A stretch of DNA of 64,000 nt from Cordylochernes scorpioides (GCA_030710605.1 CP092872.1:93708627-93772626), one strand, 5' to 3'. Positions 20,604 to 30,799 are shown, counted from the stretch's first letter. The notes: generated by a model not told the origin, from the sequence alone. A program made the numbers and translations.

Positions 20604-21111
20604 GTTAAACCAGTCAATAATAAGACAACTATATTTTTAGGTAACACCTAGAATCTCTCTTTATTTATCACATTAAAGTTTAAAGCAGGTGGTGTATTTA
20701 GTGTATCAAAATACAAATGTTTTATAGTGCATAATATTTTATAGTAATGATCTGTTTTATAAAAATAAATAAATATAAAATCTAGATTTGAAATATATGG
20801 AAAATAATATTATAAATAATTTTTAAAATATGCGCATTAATCATGATGCAAAAATATACATACATAAGCTTTTATTAAGACTTTTCGTCTTATGCAAAAA
20901 TTTTCAACTGAAGAACAGAATACCAAAAAGTTGAAAAATGTGAATTATTAATGTATATTAGCTATATTCAATATAAATGTACAGGTATATAGAAGGTATT
21001 TTATTAAGCAGTTGTGTATTCATTTAGTAATATAACATTAAAAACCTTCAAAATCATTATTCAGTTGGTTGGTTTGGTCCGGCCAAAAGGACCGACGTAT
21101 ATTCATTTATA
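20604..21111. other. AT-rich DNA
   Basis: Includes TTATTAAGACTTTTCGTCTTA at about 20873, resembling the palindrome of the 139-bp satellite unit. No gene is seen. Confidence 0.35.
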
Positions 21112-21370
21112 TAGATGGAAATTTTGCCGAGACGACATTGGTCTAAAAAATCATAGGACTCCTCTCCCGTGATATTAATAAAGACCGCCCTAGACTGACG
21201 AGGGCCATGGTCTCTAGGTGGACGCTTCTCAGTTTACCAAAGCTGGTGTTGTGGCTTTGTCACCGACCCGAGGCCTCTAGTTTGCGGTGACGGTCAATAG
21301 ATGGCGTCTAGTTTTGACGTCTATTTTGACGTGAGAGAAGCCCTATGCTTTTTTTAGATTCATTTATATA
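21112..21370. mobile_element. fold-back element, hammerhead deleted
   Basis: Left end TAGATGGAAATTTTGCCGAG and the usual right arm (GGCTTTGTCACCGACCCGAG, TAGATGGCGTCTAGTTTTGA). At 21185-21219 CTGACGAGGGCCATGG is followed by TCTCTAGGTGG. Compared with 9437-9487, the segment holding the end of stem II and GAAA is missing, so the ribozyme is dead. Confidence 0.75.
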
Positions 21371-21879
21371 TAGAGACATATAAACTTTACTTGCACACGC
21401 TTTCGGAGACATGTATATTTCATTCAAATAAATAAATAAAATGGTACTCTCGCAAAGTACCAAAACATATTCTAACAAAGCGGACTACGCGTGACCTCTA
21501 GTGGCAACATCCCTATCATCAAAATCATCATCATTACCACAATGATACTCATCATTAGAGTGAGGCTTTCATCTCTAAAACCGTGAACTCTCACTTCATA
21601 GGAACCTCAGAACTGCTCCACGCATGCGTGAACAAACAGGATATTTACCGTTATTTTGGCGATTTTCCGGTCCCTGGTCAAATAGCCACAATTGTCCACG
21701 GGAGACGAGCTTTCCCCGAATAACACCAGGGGGTATTACGGTAATTTGTTGGCGTGCTTTTTTTGGCGTCTTTTGTTTTTGAAGAAAAAAAGTTTTTCCG
21801 GAACTCTTCGCTGTTTCGTCTGCGTTGCATTGAGAATATGCTTATATCTTGGAGTCAATGTGATTTCATACATTATCAT
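21371..21879. other. no recognised feature
   Basis: GC content rises at 21600-21740. No consistent exon structure was found. Confidence 0.3.
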
Positions 21880-22078
21880 AGAATTGCGCAGATTGCTGAG
21901 GTGAACCAGGTAGTTCCAGGCCGGCAGGGAGTCAGGAAGTATAGACAGGGCTGAAGTCTTGTACTCCAAGCAGTGTCTGTAGTCTGTGTAGCACAAAAGC
22001 TGGACAGGAGAAGAGGATCCACAGTCTGTGACACTTCCCGGCAGTGAGGACATGTTGGATCTAGAAACAGCAATTATG
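21880..22078 (-). pseudogene. LINE protein C-terminus, frameshifted
   Basis: The minus strand reads DPTCPHCREVSQTVD and, after a one-base shift, LLLSCPAF: the Cys-x2-Cys...Cys-Pro knuckle of a LINE reverse transcriptase protein. The wording resembles the fragment at 30800-31130 (EEPQTVGHLLLNFPAF). A splice-acceptor-like TTTCTAG precedes it, probably by chance. Confidence 0.55.
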
Positions 22079-22199
22079 CATTCATCACACAAAGAAAGGG
22101 CTTGTAATAAACTTATATACACGCAATAGAGAACAAGCAGTTCCTTTTCTAAAAAAACATAAAAATTACATATAAAATGAAAGAATTTAAAATCAAGAA

Positions 22200-22440
22200 T
22201 GTTTCTTTTATACATAATACAAACTTCTATTGCCCTTACTGCGATGAAATAATATATTGGGAGGGCTTGGCTCATCAGTTGTGAACCCTCCCAGCGGTTT
22301 CGCCAATTTAATCCACCAGACCGCTTCTCAGAGCTCTAATACTGTATTGGATCATTCTGCTTATATACGCAGCACTGAAGGGTGGAATCTCAGAAATGGG
22401 TTTAAAGAAAACTATGGAAATAAGCTTATAGGACAGTAGA
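22200..22440 (+). mobile_element. Q-family variant
   Basis: Has ATTGCCCTTACTGCGATGAA, TTGGGAGGGCTTGGCTCATC and CCCTCCCAGCGGTTTCGCCA. It begins with TTTCTTTTATACATAATAC, as does the copy at 57880-58080, which defines a subfamily. Confidence 0.7.
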
Positions 22441-22571
22441 ATTACATTCAAATATTCGCATCGAGCAATGCTCTTCCGCAAACAATAATAATTACAATAT
22501 AATAATTACAATAATAGTATTGACAGAAATTTATATTAATACGAGTATAAAAGGAATATACAAAAATGTAT
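22441..22571. other. AT-rich DNA
   Basis: Nothing recognised. Confidence 0.3.
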
Positions 22572-22870
22572 TATGATGCATTAGCGCGCCATCTGTTATC
22601 AAAATTCTAAACTATTATAGACGCGTATGATTATTTTTAAAAAAATAAACAATTTCTACTGTCCTTACTGCAATATCACTATAAAAGGAAGTTCCAAAAA
22701 TACAATATAACAGCGGTATGGTAGATTAAACTGGCGAAACCGCTGGGAGGGTTCACCACTGATGAGCCAGGCCCTTCCATTAATTTTTCCAATTGCAGTA
22801 AGGACAGTAGAAATTGTTTATTTTTAAAAATAATTATACGCGTCTATAATAGTTTCGAATTTTGATACAA
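22572..22870. mobile_element. Q-family fold-back copy
   Basis: The left part is GATGCATTAGCGCGCCATCT through TCTACTGTCCTTACTGCAAT. The right part is inverted: ATTGCAGTAAGGACAGTAGA through ACGCGTCTATAATAGTTTCG. The middle holds AACAGCGGTATGGTAGATTA and the GGGAGGG / CCTTCC stem. This shows terminal inverted repeats of roughly 100 bp. Confidence 0.8.
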
Positions 22871-23129
22871 CAATGTATTATACTAATTATAAAGCATATT
22901 TATAGTTTTATACATAAATGGATGAAGGGTAGAGGGTTGTCTAAAGACAGAATATAAAGTCTTAGAGGTTAATAAATTAGTTGATTCACCCAGTTGTTCA
23001 GTACACAGGATTCATTAAGTTATTTCCCCATCGTATTTACAAATGACAGTTATATGACAGACATATCCCCATTTATAAAATGTTTATTTCAGAGTTTTAT
23101 TTATGAATTATTTTTATATTAAGATTATT
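22871..23129. other. AT-rich DNA
   Basis: Nothing recognised. Confidence 0.3.
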
Positions 23130-23290
23130 TATGTCAGTCGGTGGAAGGATGTTCTAAACCTTTGGTTTTCGGACACTATGACCCGCATTTGGCACTTTTT
23201 TCTAAGGGAAGAAAACCAACTTTACCTGACTAATACAAAACAAGTTGCTTGCAATAAAGACCAATACATTAAGTTTAATAGATTCTGCAC
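23130..23290 (+). mobile_element. SINE head fragment
   Basis: GTCGGTGGAAGGATGTTCTA and TTTGGTTTTCGGACACTATG correspond to the first part of the tRNA-derived SINE. The B box is damaged. Confidence 0.55.
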
Positions 23291-23723
23291 GATGTATATT
23301 TTAAGGCGAAAGTGTTGACTGTACATATTTCAAGCTACTATTTCTAATTACTATATGCAAAATTTAACATCGAACGTTTAATTTGCATGCTTCCCAATGT
23401 TCAATTGTGTTAATTGTGTATAATTTCAGATATACACGCAATTATCCAAATTGTGGATATGGCGTGTCTCTCCCAAATGTTAAATAAATAAATAAATAAG
23501 ATTATGTGTTCTTTGTTTTCTAGGGAAATCTGTCGTTTGGTATTCTTATTCTGTAATAGGGTAAATTTTAGCGGCGTGCTAAATTGTTCCATTACATTGG
23601 ACATAGAAATGTATTACATTTTATGTTAGGTTCTTGTTGTCGTGTCACATGTGCCACGGCTTAACGTTCTGTTTTTAAAATATTCCAAATTTCTGTAAAA
23701 ATTTTCATTTATTTTTACATATA
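23291..23723. other. no recognised feature
   Basis: AT-rich; no gene or repeat partner found. Confidence 0.3.
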
Positions 23724-23896
23724 CAGTAGAACTTGGATAATTCGAACTTCTTTAATTCGAAAACCTCTTTAATTCGAATATTTATCTTGGTCCCTAGAAT
23801 TTCCTATATAAATAATTTAACATCTTTAATTCGAATTTTTGGATAATTCGAATTTTTTTATGGTCCCTTGGGGTTCGAATTATCCAAGTTCGACTG
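23724..23896. mobile_element. pogo/Tigger-type MITE, second subfamily
   Basis: Ends CAGTAGAACTTGGATAATTC and GAATTATCCAAGTTCGACTG with TA on both sides; 173 bp. The interior repeats AATTCGAA several times. Confidence 0.85.
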
Positions 23897-23899
23897 TAT

Positions 23900-24110
23900 A
23901 AGGATTAAAAGATTACATGAGGAGCTTCTTTTTAGATTTATTGCAAGCTTTCGAACCTTCCGGTTCTTCTACAGGCATGGATAGCATGTATATACTAAAC
24001 CTTTTTTTTAGTAAGCATATACATGCTATCCATGCCTGTAGAAGAACCGGAAGGTTCGAAAGCTCGCAATAAATCTAAAAAGAAGCTCCTCATGTAATCT
24101 TTTAATCCTT
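23900..24110. mobile_element. palindromic PLE-type terminus
   Basis: Two arms of about 98 bases, almost perfectly complementary. Each arm has CTGTAGA, a perfect five-pair stem GAACC-GGAA-GGTTC, and GAAAGCTC or GAAAGCTT (minus 23945-23974, plus 24036-24065). Each continues outward with an AATAAATC phrase and AAGAAGCTCCTCATGTAATC. Position 6 of the core is U. It starts four bases after the MITE at 23724-23896. Confidence 0.72.
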
Positions 24111-24179
24111 ATATATTTAAACTAAATTCTACTGAGTTCATGTAGCCGAAATTTATTTTTACATTTTTAAAACTTAGTG
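24111..24179. other. AT-rich spacer
   Basis: Nothing recognised. Confidence 0.3.
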
Positions 24180-24330
24180 TACGAGAGGCCATATATTTTC
24201 GACAGCTAAGTCTTGTGATCGAATCCCCGCATTGGACACTTTGTATGTGAAGAAAAAAAAATTGCTTCAATGACCCCCGATTCTTTTAAAATTCCAACCC
24301 AACTAGGGAGTTCAAATAATCAAATTTCCA
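24180..24330 (+). mobile_element. tRNA-derived SINE fragment
   Basis: Contains TCGAATCCCCGCATTGGACA (B box and downstream) and the start of the body with CCCGATTCTTTTAAAATTCC. The 5' head and the 3' half are lost. Confidence 0.65.
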
Positions 24331-24334
24331 AGAG

Positions 24335-24482
24335 TTTATCTTCAGTTGTTGTTGTCGTGTGCAATAAAGAGCCTCAGATGTCCCCGTGCATCTTTATCAC
24401 AGGAGTCACAATGTCCATTATCTTGGGTTTGTAAAACTGCTGCTTTGGGTCCATGTCAATTTTCTGCAAGGCTGCGGCCAGT
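24335..24482 (-). mobile_element. LINE 3' end, family D
   Basis: Reverse complement of the LINE tail seen in the arrays at 4223 and 19190 (GTTGTTGTTGTCGTGTGCAA, GGGTCCATGTCAATTTTCTG, AGGCTGCGGCCA). Here it is a single unit, so the arrays are secondary. Confidence 0.72.
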
Positions 24483-24529
24483 TTATCTTCAGTACTGAGT
24501 ATAAAAGAAAACAGAGCCAAAAGTGTGCG

Positions 24530-24630
24530 CGCAATATTAGAGCGGTATGGTAGATTAAACTGGCGAAACCGCTGTATGGGTTCACCACTGATGAGTCAGG
24601 TGTTCCCATTATTTTTTATCATTTTAGAAA
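24530..24630 (-). mobile_element. Q-family fragment
   Basis: GGTATGGTAGATTAAACTGG, CGAAACCGCT and TTCACCACTGATGAGTCAGG. The stem around it is altered to TATGGG. Confidence 0.7.
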
Positions 24631-24756
24631 GTGGAGTGTTAAATTATTTTTTAAGGTAACATATAAGGCATAGTTTAAATTTCCAATAACAGAGATAACG
24701 AAATTGCATCGGGTTTATAAATGTAATCATCAGTTTTATCTAGAATTATACCTCAA

Positions 24757-24788
24757 CTGATGAAGAACATCACTAGGTCCGAAAGCTA
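24757..24788 (+). ncRNA. hammerhead-like motif, exact CTGATGA
   Basis: CTGATGA, a weak stem II region (GAAC...GGTC with one mismatch) and GAAAGCTA, giving AGCU mini stem III and H17 of A. An inverted ATCATCAG lies 25 bases upstream at 24726-24733. Stem I pairing is poor. Confidence 0.45.
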
Positions 24789-24839
24789 TCCAAATATGTA
24801 ATTCAATATATTAGAAACTTATGATTTTTTTTTTGCTTA

Positions 24840-25012
24840 TCCATAGTACACGTGGTACATGCCATGATAATCATGGTGGGTAGAAGTAGGCGACTGCTTT
24901 TACTGTAAGTGCACCACATGTCTACACATGTAAAAAGCAGTTTTAAATCAGAAAAAAAGTACCCAATGCGGGAATCGAACCCGGGTCGTAGAGGTCGAAA
25001 AACGAATGATTT
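24840..25012 (-). mobile_element. tRNA-derived SINE, internally deleted
   Basis: The 3' end (CCATGATTATCATGGCATG, CATGTGTAGACATGTGGTGC) and the tRNA head (GACCCGGGTTCGATTCCCGC, a good B box) are joined by AAAAAGTACCC. The middle of the body is missing. Confidence 0.78.
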
Positions 25013-25075
25013 TAAATTGTATTGCAATTTTTTTTATATTATGATCTTTGACCACTTGACATTTGTTATATAAGA

Positions 25076-25228
25076 TTTATAGAAGCATAGGGCGCCTCTC
25101 CCGTCAAAATAAACGTCAAAACCCGACGACGGTCAATAGATGGCGTCAGGTTTTGACGTTTATTTTGACGGTAGAGGCGCCCTATGCTTCTATGGATCAA
25201 TTTCCTCCCGGCAAATTTTCCATCTATA
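25076..25228. mobile_element. compact fold-back copy without hammerhead
   Basis: The arms AGAAGCATAGGGCGCCTCTC and GAGGCGCCCTATGCTTCT face each other around GACGACGGTCAATAGATGGC. The outer right end is CGGCAAATTTTCCATCTATA. It belongs to the 9269-9640 family, with the hammerhead-bearing centre removed. Confidence 0.75.
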
Positions 25229-25239
25229 AGATTTATATG

Positions 25240-25424
25240 TAGAAAACTGGGATTATAAAGATATATTGAAATGTTGGTAGACAATATATGTCGGCTGGGT
25301 GACCTGGTAGTCTCAAGGTACCTGTGCTCTGCTACGGTGAGTGCGTCGTATTGTACGTTCTCCACACGCTCTTCTTTTGTACGGTACCTAGCACGCAAAC
25401 CTTCACAGCACCGTTCTTCCTACA
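25240..25424. other. no recognised feature
   Basis: A less AT-rich stretch (25290-25430) without repeat partner. No splice-supported exon was found. Confidence 0.25.
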
Positions 25425-25590
25425 TTGACCTGAAAGATAACTTTGAAAGATATTTGATACATAGTGAACTTTATTAAAGACACCAGATAACCAAGTGTGA
25501 ACAAAATTTCCTATGTCTACTTCAAAAAAAAAAAACAAAAAAACAGACTACCGGTGATTTTCCACTTCCTTAAGTTTTATCTCCATGAAG
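25425..25590. mobile_element. mariner-type MITE, left end lost
   Basis: GAAAGATATTTGATACATAG, ACCAGATAACCAAGTGTGAA and the right end ACTTCCTTAAGTTTTATCTC, then CATGA. This belongs to the same family as 37523-37734. Confidence 0.7.
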
Positions 25591-25591
25591 G

Positions 25592-25965
25592 AATATCAAA
25601 ATTCAAAACTATTTTAAAGGCGTAAGATTCTTTTTTGATATTAAACAATTTCTACTGCCCTTACTGCAATTGAAAAATTAATGAGAGGGCCTGGCTCATC
25701 AGTGATGAAACCTCCCAGCGGTTTCGCCAGTTTAATCTACCATACCGCTGTTATATTGCATTTTTGGAACTTTCTTTTATAGTGATACTGTTGGTAGACT
25801 CTTGGAATGGGTATTTTAGAAAAACTATGGACATAAGCTTTGTGAGGACAGTAGAATTACATACATTTATAAATATATAATATGCTTCGAGCAATCGCTC
25901 TTCCGCAAATATCAAATTGTTTCTTTTATTAGAACATTTATAATATGATGCACAAGCGCGCCATC
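25592..25965 (+). mobile_element. Q-family copy, long form
   Basis: Contains the left part (GGCGTAAGATTCTTTTTTGA, TCTACTGCCCTTACTGCAAT), the stem region, ACCATACCGCTGTTATATTG and a longer right part (GACTCTTGGAATGGGTATTT, GCGATTGCTCTTCCGCAAATA-like sequence). Another right part lies at 60005-60120 in inverse orientation. Confidence 0.75.
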
Positions 25966-26135
25966 TGTTATCAAAATGCAAAACTATTTTAAAGGCGTAA
26001 GATTCTTTTATGAAGGAATATATCATATTATTAGAATAAATATCAGAATTTTCAACAATAATAAAAACATAGAGATAATAGTACCAACATATAGACTTTC
26101 AATATCTGTATCTTTTATTAAGACATCAAATTTGG

Positions 26136-26178
26136 AAAGCTTTCGAGCACCATATTTTCTTCAACTGATTCATCAGAT
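26136..26178 (-). ncRNA. hammerhead-like motif, long stem II region
   Basis: The minus strand has CTGATGA, about 24 bases and then GAAAGCTTT. The intervening AGTTGAAG...TGCTC does not form a clean stem. It looks like a decayed PLE terminus. Confidence 0.35.
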
Positions 26179-26307
26179 GGCTCCAAGGCAATTGATTCAG
26201 AGTTATAATTTGAAGGTTTCCTTGGTCAAATTAGTCCAAAGTAGCGGGAAAAGTCTCGATCATTATGCACCGAGATCCAATATAAATGTTTTTATTATTA
26301 TTATCCC

Positions 26308-26510
26308 TATCACACGTGGTACAGGCCATGATAATCATGGTGGGTAGAAGTAGGCAACTGCTTTTTACTGTAAGTGCACCACATGTTTATACATGTGAAA
26401 AGCAGTTTGACTTTTGCCCTTACAAATATGTCAGAGCCCTGTTTGGTTACTTGAATTCGCTGGTGGGGTTGGACTTTTGCAAGAATCGGGAGCCATTGTA
26501 TATTTATTAA
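26308..26510 (-). mobile_element. tRNA-derived SINE, head missing
   Basis: From ACACGTGGTACAGGCCATGA and CATGTTTATACATGTGAAAA to GCAAGAATCGGGAGCCATTG. A Helitron end begins four bases later at 26515. Confidence 0.78.
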
Positions 26511-26514
26511 AATA

Positions 26515-27191
26515 CTAGCGGATGTACCCGGCTTCGCCCGGGGTTTTACCCGAGTAAAGGTGTGTCTAACGAAATTTTGTTAAAACAATTCTCTATAAAC
26601 TTATAAAAAAAAGAAGATATATTTTGATAATTTGAAACTCGTAAATTTGAATCTCTCGATAAAGTGAACATTTTTTCCCGGTCCCTGTGTGCCGTGTCAT
26701 CCTGAATTTTGTCTTTCCTAATTTTCTACATTACAAAATCATCGTTTTATCTAGTGAACATTTTTTCCCGGTCCCTTGAAAAATACTCGATAAGTTGAAT
26801 AAAATCAATATTAATTGGTTCCCTCGGTAATTGGAAGTTAAAGGAATAGTATCTTCGCCTTGGAATTGTATCATTATTCTTGTCTCAAATAAATTGCCGT
26901 GTCATCCTTAGATAATCTTACTTTTGATAAATAATCTTTAAGATAATAAACTTAGTGATAATAAAACTTATAGATAAAAAAAAAACTTGTTATCATCGTC
27001 GCAATGGTGGCGCTGCTTGCGAGTTAAATCTACAAATCTGCAAATAACTATAAGGATATTCAAGATATTATTTTTCAAAAACCTTCCCGGGGATATACCT
27101 AATAATATCCCAAAATTTCACGGCGATTGGATGTATGGTTTTTGAATCTATAGAGTACAGACAGACAGACATTCAATTATATATATATAGA
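26515..27191 (-). mobile_element. non-autonomous Helitron
   Basis: On the minus strand it starts A/TCTATATATATATAATTG and ends with the hairpin CCCCGGGCGAAGCCGGG, eight bases and CTAG/T. This is the canonical Helitron structure (5' TC, 3' hairpin plus CTAG, insertion between A and T). Length is 677 bp. No helicase or Rep coding is seen, so it needs proteins from elsewhere. Related copy at 32292-32729; another 3' end at 28836. Confidence 0.85.
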
Positions 27192-27299
27192 TTTATTGTC
27201 AATATTTTATTCAATCCAATATATACCTTTTTACCATCCAATGATTTAAGTATGGATTGCTCTATTTTATGAAAAAACAATAGAAATATGAAAAAATAA

Positions 27300-27482
27300 T
27301 CTGGTGTTCCACCAGATGGCGCTCTGCCTTCTGAAAAGCACATGTGCTCTTGGTCAGGATATGCCTTTTTTATTTTTAATATATATTTTTGTATTAGAAA
27401 AAAAAAGTGCCTAATGCGAGACTTGAACCCGGGTCTTAGCGGTCGAAAACCAACAGTTTAGACCACTCGACCAACGACCCCC
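27300..27482 (-). mobile_element. SINE head and short repeat
   Basis: 27400-27482 is the tRNA-like head on the minus strand (GGGGGTCGTTGGTCGAGTGG, GACCCGGGTTCAAGTCTCGC). 27305-27375 is the short AGATGGCGCTCTGCC repeat shared with 18715-18790. Together they may be a second SINE type with a tRNA head. Confidence 0.6.
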
Positions 27483-27710
27483 ATATATATAAAGTCAAGA
27501 CTTGCCAGCACCACGTGTGACATCAGCGACGACCTCGCCATTCTGTCCAATCATCGTCTAATTACCACACCTGTCAATCATGTCTTGTAATTTATACGGT
27601 CAAATGTCATTCTTTGACATCATTGACAGCAAGTTACATCTTACTTGACCTTCTTCCTTTATCTCTATGTTAAATATTATTGTTCATATTTTTTGTATAT
27701 ACACTCATGG
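27483..27710. other. no recognised feature
   Basis: Nothing recognised. Confidence 0.3.
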
Positions 27711-28019
27711 ATAACACTTTAAGGAAGTGGTAAGTCTTTTATGTAACCTTTTTTTTTTTAGGGAGACAGAGGCAATATTGTTTACACTTGGTTATCTGGT
27801 GTGTTTCAATAAAGGTCACTGTAATAACTTTCAGAGTTATTATCTGAATCCCGATATACATGGTAAAAGGTACAACTTCCTTAAGTTTTGTCTATGAGTG
27901 TATATTGGTTATCTCATGTGTCTTCAATAAAAGTAACTGTAATATCTTTCAGAGTTATTGTCTGAATCCCGATATACATGGTAAAAGGTACAACTTCCTT
28001 AAGTTTTGTGTATGAGTGT
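27711..28019 (-). mobile_element. mariner-type MITE with two terminal units
   Basis: The left end is ACACTCATGGATAACACTTT. The right end, AACTTCCTTAAGTTTTGTC then ATGAGTGT, occurs twice (near 27900 and 28018), 118 bp apart. The 118-bp part is the interior plus terminus of the single-unit copy at 37523-37734. TA precedes the left end. Confidence 0.82.
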
Positions 28020-28087
28020 TCATCTAATAATTTGCTCTCCCTTTAAATATGCATTAAAATAATGCATTTTTTTGTTTATCACCTCAT

Positions 28088-28292
28088 TACAGAACATGAC
28101 AAAACATAAGGAAGTTGTACCTTTTAGCATGTATATCGGGATTCAGACAATAACTCTGAAAGATATTACAATGAACTTTATTGAAGACATACGAGATAAC
28201 CAAGTGTGAACAAAATTTCCTCTGTCTCCTTAAAAAAAGACGACCGTCGACATCAAAGACTTTATACTTTCTTAAGTTGTGTCCATGAGTGT
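28088..28292 (+). mobile_element. mariner-type MITE, one unit
   Basis: AAACATAAGGAAGTTGTACC at the left and TTAAGTTGTGTCCATGAGTG at the right. It contains GTATATCGGGATTCAGACAA and GATAACCAAGTGTGAACAAA. Confidence 0.78.
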
Positions 28293-28835
28293 CTATAAAG
28301 CCCGTAAGTAATGAATAAGAACACAATATCGAAATGTATCATTACATTACAATAGAAAGGATTCCACATAGAATTAAACGGTAAAATATCGTTGGCAATA
28401 TTTTTTACTCCTCTATTTTTAGAATTAAAATGCAGTTTCATTTTTAGAGCGTCTAGATCAAAGTTTCTACTTAATGAATATGTGTATTATATTTAAAAAA
28501 AAAAAGGGCGTACCTGGATTTGATAAAAAAAAAAAAATTCTCAAAATATTTCGAAGGATTGCCCCCTTTTTACCCAATTTATTGCACAATATATAAGTAT
28601 GCAAATGTTTATGTAGCCTTAATTCAATACAAAAATTGTCCTTCTTAGTTGTTTTTTTTTTTGGGTGTTGAAAAAGAGTCCAATCTCTCGAAATCCTACC
28701 TACACGTTGATATTTGCAACAAATTAACACGTTTTTACATGAAATTTCATTTTATATCTTTATAATATATAAAACGGACAACTTCTCTATATATACTTTA
28801 TTTGAATGAAATTTGGGATTGTGAGTTATACAATA
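28293..28835. other. AT-rich DNA
   Basis: Nothing recognised; several poly(A)/poly(T) runs. Confidence 0.3.
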
Positions 28836-29114
28836 CTAGCCGAATGACCCGGGCAACGCCCGTGTTTTACCCGATTGAATGTTTTGATTCAAATACTATT
28901 TGTTACAATTATAAATTGGCGCCTTAAATAATTGCACATGTTAGTTAATAACTATAGCCTATGTGCTTTATCTGTCTATGTACTGTTGGCTTCCGTAGGC
29001 GTCTCTTACTGGGAAAAAGAAAGAGAGGATTCCATTTGGTTATTATCTAATATGTGCATTTATTTAGGGAGCGACCCGCTCCAACACAATAGTTACAAAG
29101 ACGAAATAGCGAGT

Positions 29115-29194
<80 letters not shown>

Positions 29195-29330
29195 GGGGCA
29201 TGATGGTGGGGGGGGCAAAGGTGGCGTGACCGTAGCCAACCAATAGGAGGGCGCCATTCCAAAAAAAAAGCAAACGGTGACAGAGATGAAAACTGATGAC
29301 TGGTTGATTAGGAGATGAGGAATGACGCTC
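28836..29330 (-). mobile_element. Helitron 3' end, other boundary uncertain
   Basis: On the minus strand the end reads the hairpin CGGGCGTTGCCCGGG, a short spacer and CTAG/T, as in the elements at 26515 and 32292. The opposite end is not clear; a candidate TC lies near 29285 or 29317. A 79-base G run at 29115-29193 is inside. Confidence 0.5.
29115..29193 (+). repeat. 79-base poly(G) run
   Basis: Uninterrupted G from 29115 to 29193, followed by AGGGGCATGATGGTGGGGGG. Its exact length may be uncertain in any assembly. Poly-Pro and poly-Gly frames here are artefacts. Confidence 0.95.
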
Positions 29331-29465
29331 GTAACTGTATATAGAATGTTTATGAAAATTATTTAAATAACTTTAATCATACGTTTTTTTTTTAAATATA
29401 TTTTATTGGTAGTTTTTTCGGGGTCTTGTCATTTATCAATCTGTCGTGAATTCATTTTAACCCCA
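29331..29465. other. AT-rich spacer
   Basis: Nothing recognised. Confidence 0.3.
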
Positions 29466-29690
29466 GTGTTGAGAAAGGGCCAAAACACGAAAGCTCTAAA
29501 TAGATCGCAAATACGTGGTGTCGCTGGAGACCCACTGGCGATTCACCACCAAACTCTGCAGCGCTGGCAGAGGCGCCATATTTAATGTACATAGTGTATA
29601 TAATCCATATTATATTTTTTTAAATAGTGTAGACTGTGCACTTTGAATTTATTGACAAGATGTCAATAAAATTATTTTAATTGTCATAAT
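29466..29690 (+). mobile_element. retroelement terminus with hammerhead-like start
   Basis: 29466-29494 reads GTTGAGAAAGGGCCAAAACACGAAAGCTC when joined over two blocks (GTTGAGA, a weak stem, GAAAGCTC). It is followed by GTGGTGTCGCTGGAGACCCA, CGCTGGCAGAGGCGCCATAT and the tail TTGACAAGATGTCAATAAA. The same tail and GGCGCCATATT segment occur in reverse at 43955-44690 and 59925-61375. Confidence 0.55.
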
Positions 29691-29779
29691 TGTCTAAATA
29701 GAAAGAAAAAAGTTTTTAATTTAAAAACCTTTTGTGGTAAGTCATTTATAGAATTTTTATAAAAACATAATACACTAGA

Positions 29780-29995
29780 TAAGTAATAGAATCAAAGCAT
29801 GCGAGGATGCGTATCTTATTAGTTTTAATAAAGGCGAGCTTTCGGGCTAATAACCCTTCTTCAGGACATCATATCTGACTGATCTTGCATCTTATATACA
29901 TATCCATATTGACAAAAATCAGCTTATATACAAAAATCAAACGTATCAGCCAATCAGTTAGAAAAGTAATAGCGAGAAATAACCGCTAGATAGGG
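29780..29995 (-). mobile_element. Penelope-like pseudo-LTR copy
   Basis: Reverse complement of 46545-46790, which lies directly after a PLE protein end. The hammerhead-like motif (29836-29864) is CTGAAGA, GGG-TTATTA-CCC, GAAAGCTC. CTGAAGA fits the CUGANGA consensus and AGCUC fits a mini stem III plus H17. Stem I pairs at only one position next to the core. Confidence 0.75.
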
Positions 29996-30224
29996 AATAC
30001 AATTTCGGTCGAACATTATGGAAGAGATCGGAAAGGACAGAGTTATGTCTAAAGAATTCTGGGAAATAAAAGAACAAATGCGCTGAGAATGAAAAGAGAA
30101 GTTGACGAAAGTGTCGACGCCCGCTCTCACAATTTGACTAATTTCTTTCCTCCTTCCTGGAAGCCTTCCTTTCCCCGAACCCCGAATTTGGGTGGTATGG
30201 GACAATGGCCTGGGTCTCATCTTT
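29996..30224. other. spacer before the 61-bp array
   Basis: No feature beyond the first diverged units near the right edge. Confidence 0.3.
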
Positions 30225-30790
30225 GGAACACTCCGCGTTCTTGGCTCTTGGTGACATATTCTTGTCTCTTGGTGACAACTCCTTTGGGACACTCCACCTT
30301 CTTGTCTCCTGGTGACATATTCTTGTCTCTTGGTGACAACTCCTTTGGGACACTCCACCTTCTTGTCTCCTGGTGACATATTCTTGTCTCTTGGTGACAA
30401 CTCCTTTGGGACACTCCACCTTCTTGTCTCCTGGTGACATATTCTTGTCTCTTTGTGACAACTCCTTTGAGACACTCCACCTTCTTGTCTCCTGGTGACA
30501 TATTCTTGTCTCTTGGTGACAATTCCTTTGGGATACTCCAACTTCTTGTCTCTTGGTGACAACTCCTTTGGGACAATCCACGTTCTTGTCTCCTGGTGAC
30601 ACCTTCTTGTCTCTTGGTGACAACTCCTTTGGGATACTCCAACTTCTTGTCTCTTGGTGACAACTCCTTTGGGACAATCCACGTTCTTGTCTCCTGGTGA
30701 CACCTTCTTGTCTCTTGGTGACAACTCCTTTGGGAAACTCCACCTTCTTGTCTCCTGGTGACATCCTCTTTGGGGCAACCGCATTCTTGA
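30225..30790 (+). repeat. 61-bp minisatellite
   Basis: Units of CTCCTTTGGGACACTCCACC, TTCTTGTCTCCTGGTGACAT and ATTCTTGTCTCTTGGTGACAA, with some truncated to about 57 or 30. As 61 is not divisible by three and the minus strand has no stop in the unit, all three minus frames stay open for 220-290 codons. I do not call a gene. Confidence 0.9.
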
Positions 30791-30799
30791 TTCCTGGAG

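Noticed and set aside
20869-20895. TTATTAAGACTTTTCGTCTTA as an independent regulatory palindrome
   Set aside because: It matches the palindrome of the 139-bp satellite unit, so it is more likely a stray fragment of that repeat.
21736-22275. 179-codon minus-strand frame as a host gene
   Set aside because: Its informative part is better read in another frame as a LINE C-terminal knuckle; the open frame is a shadow.
29047-29273. Poly-proline and poly-glycine frames
   Set aside because: Simple translation of the poly(G) run.
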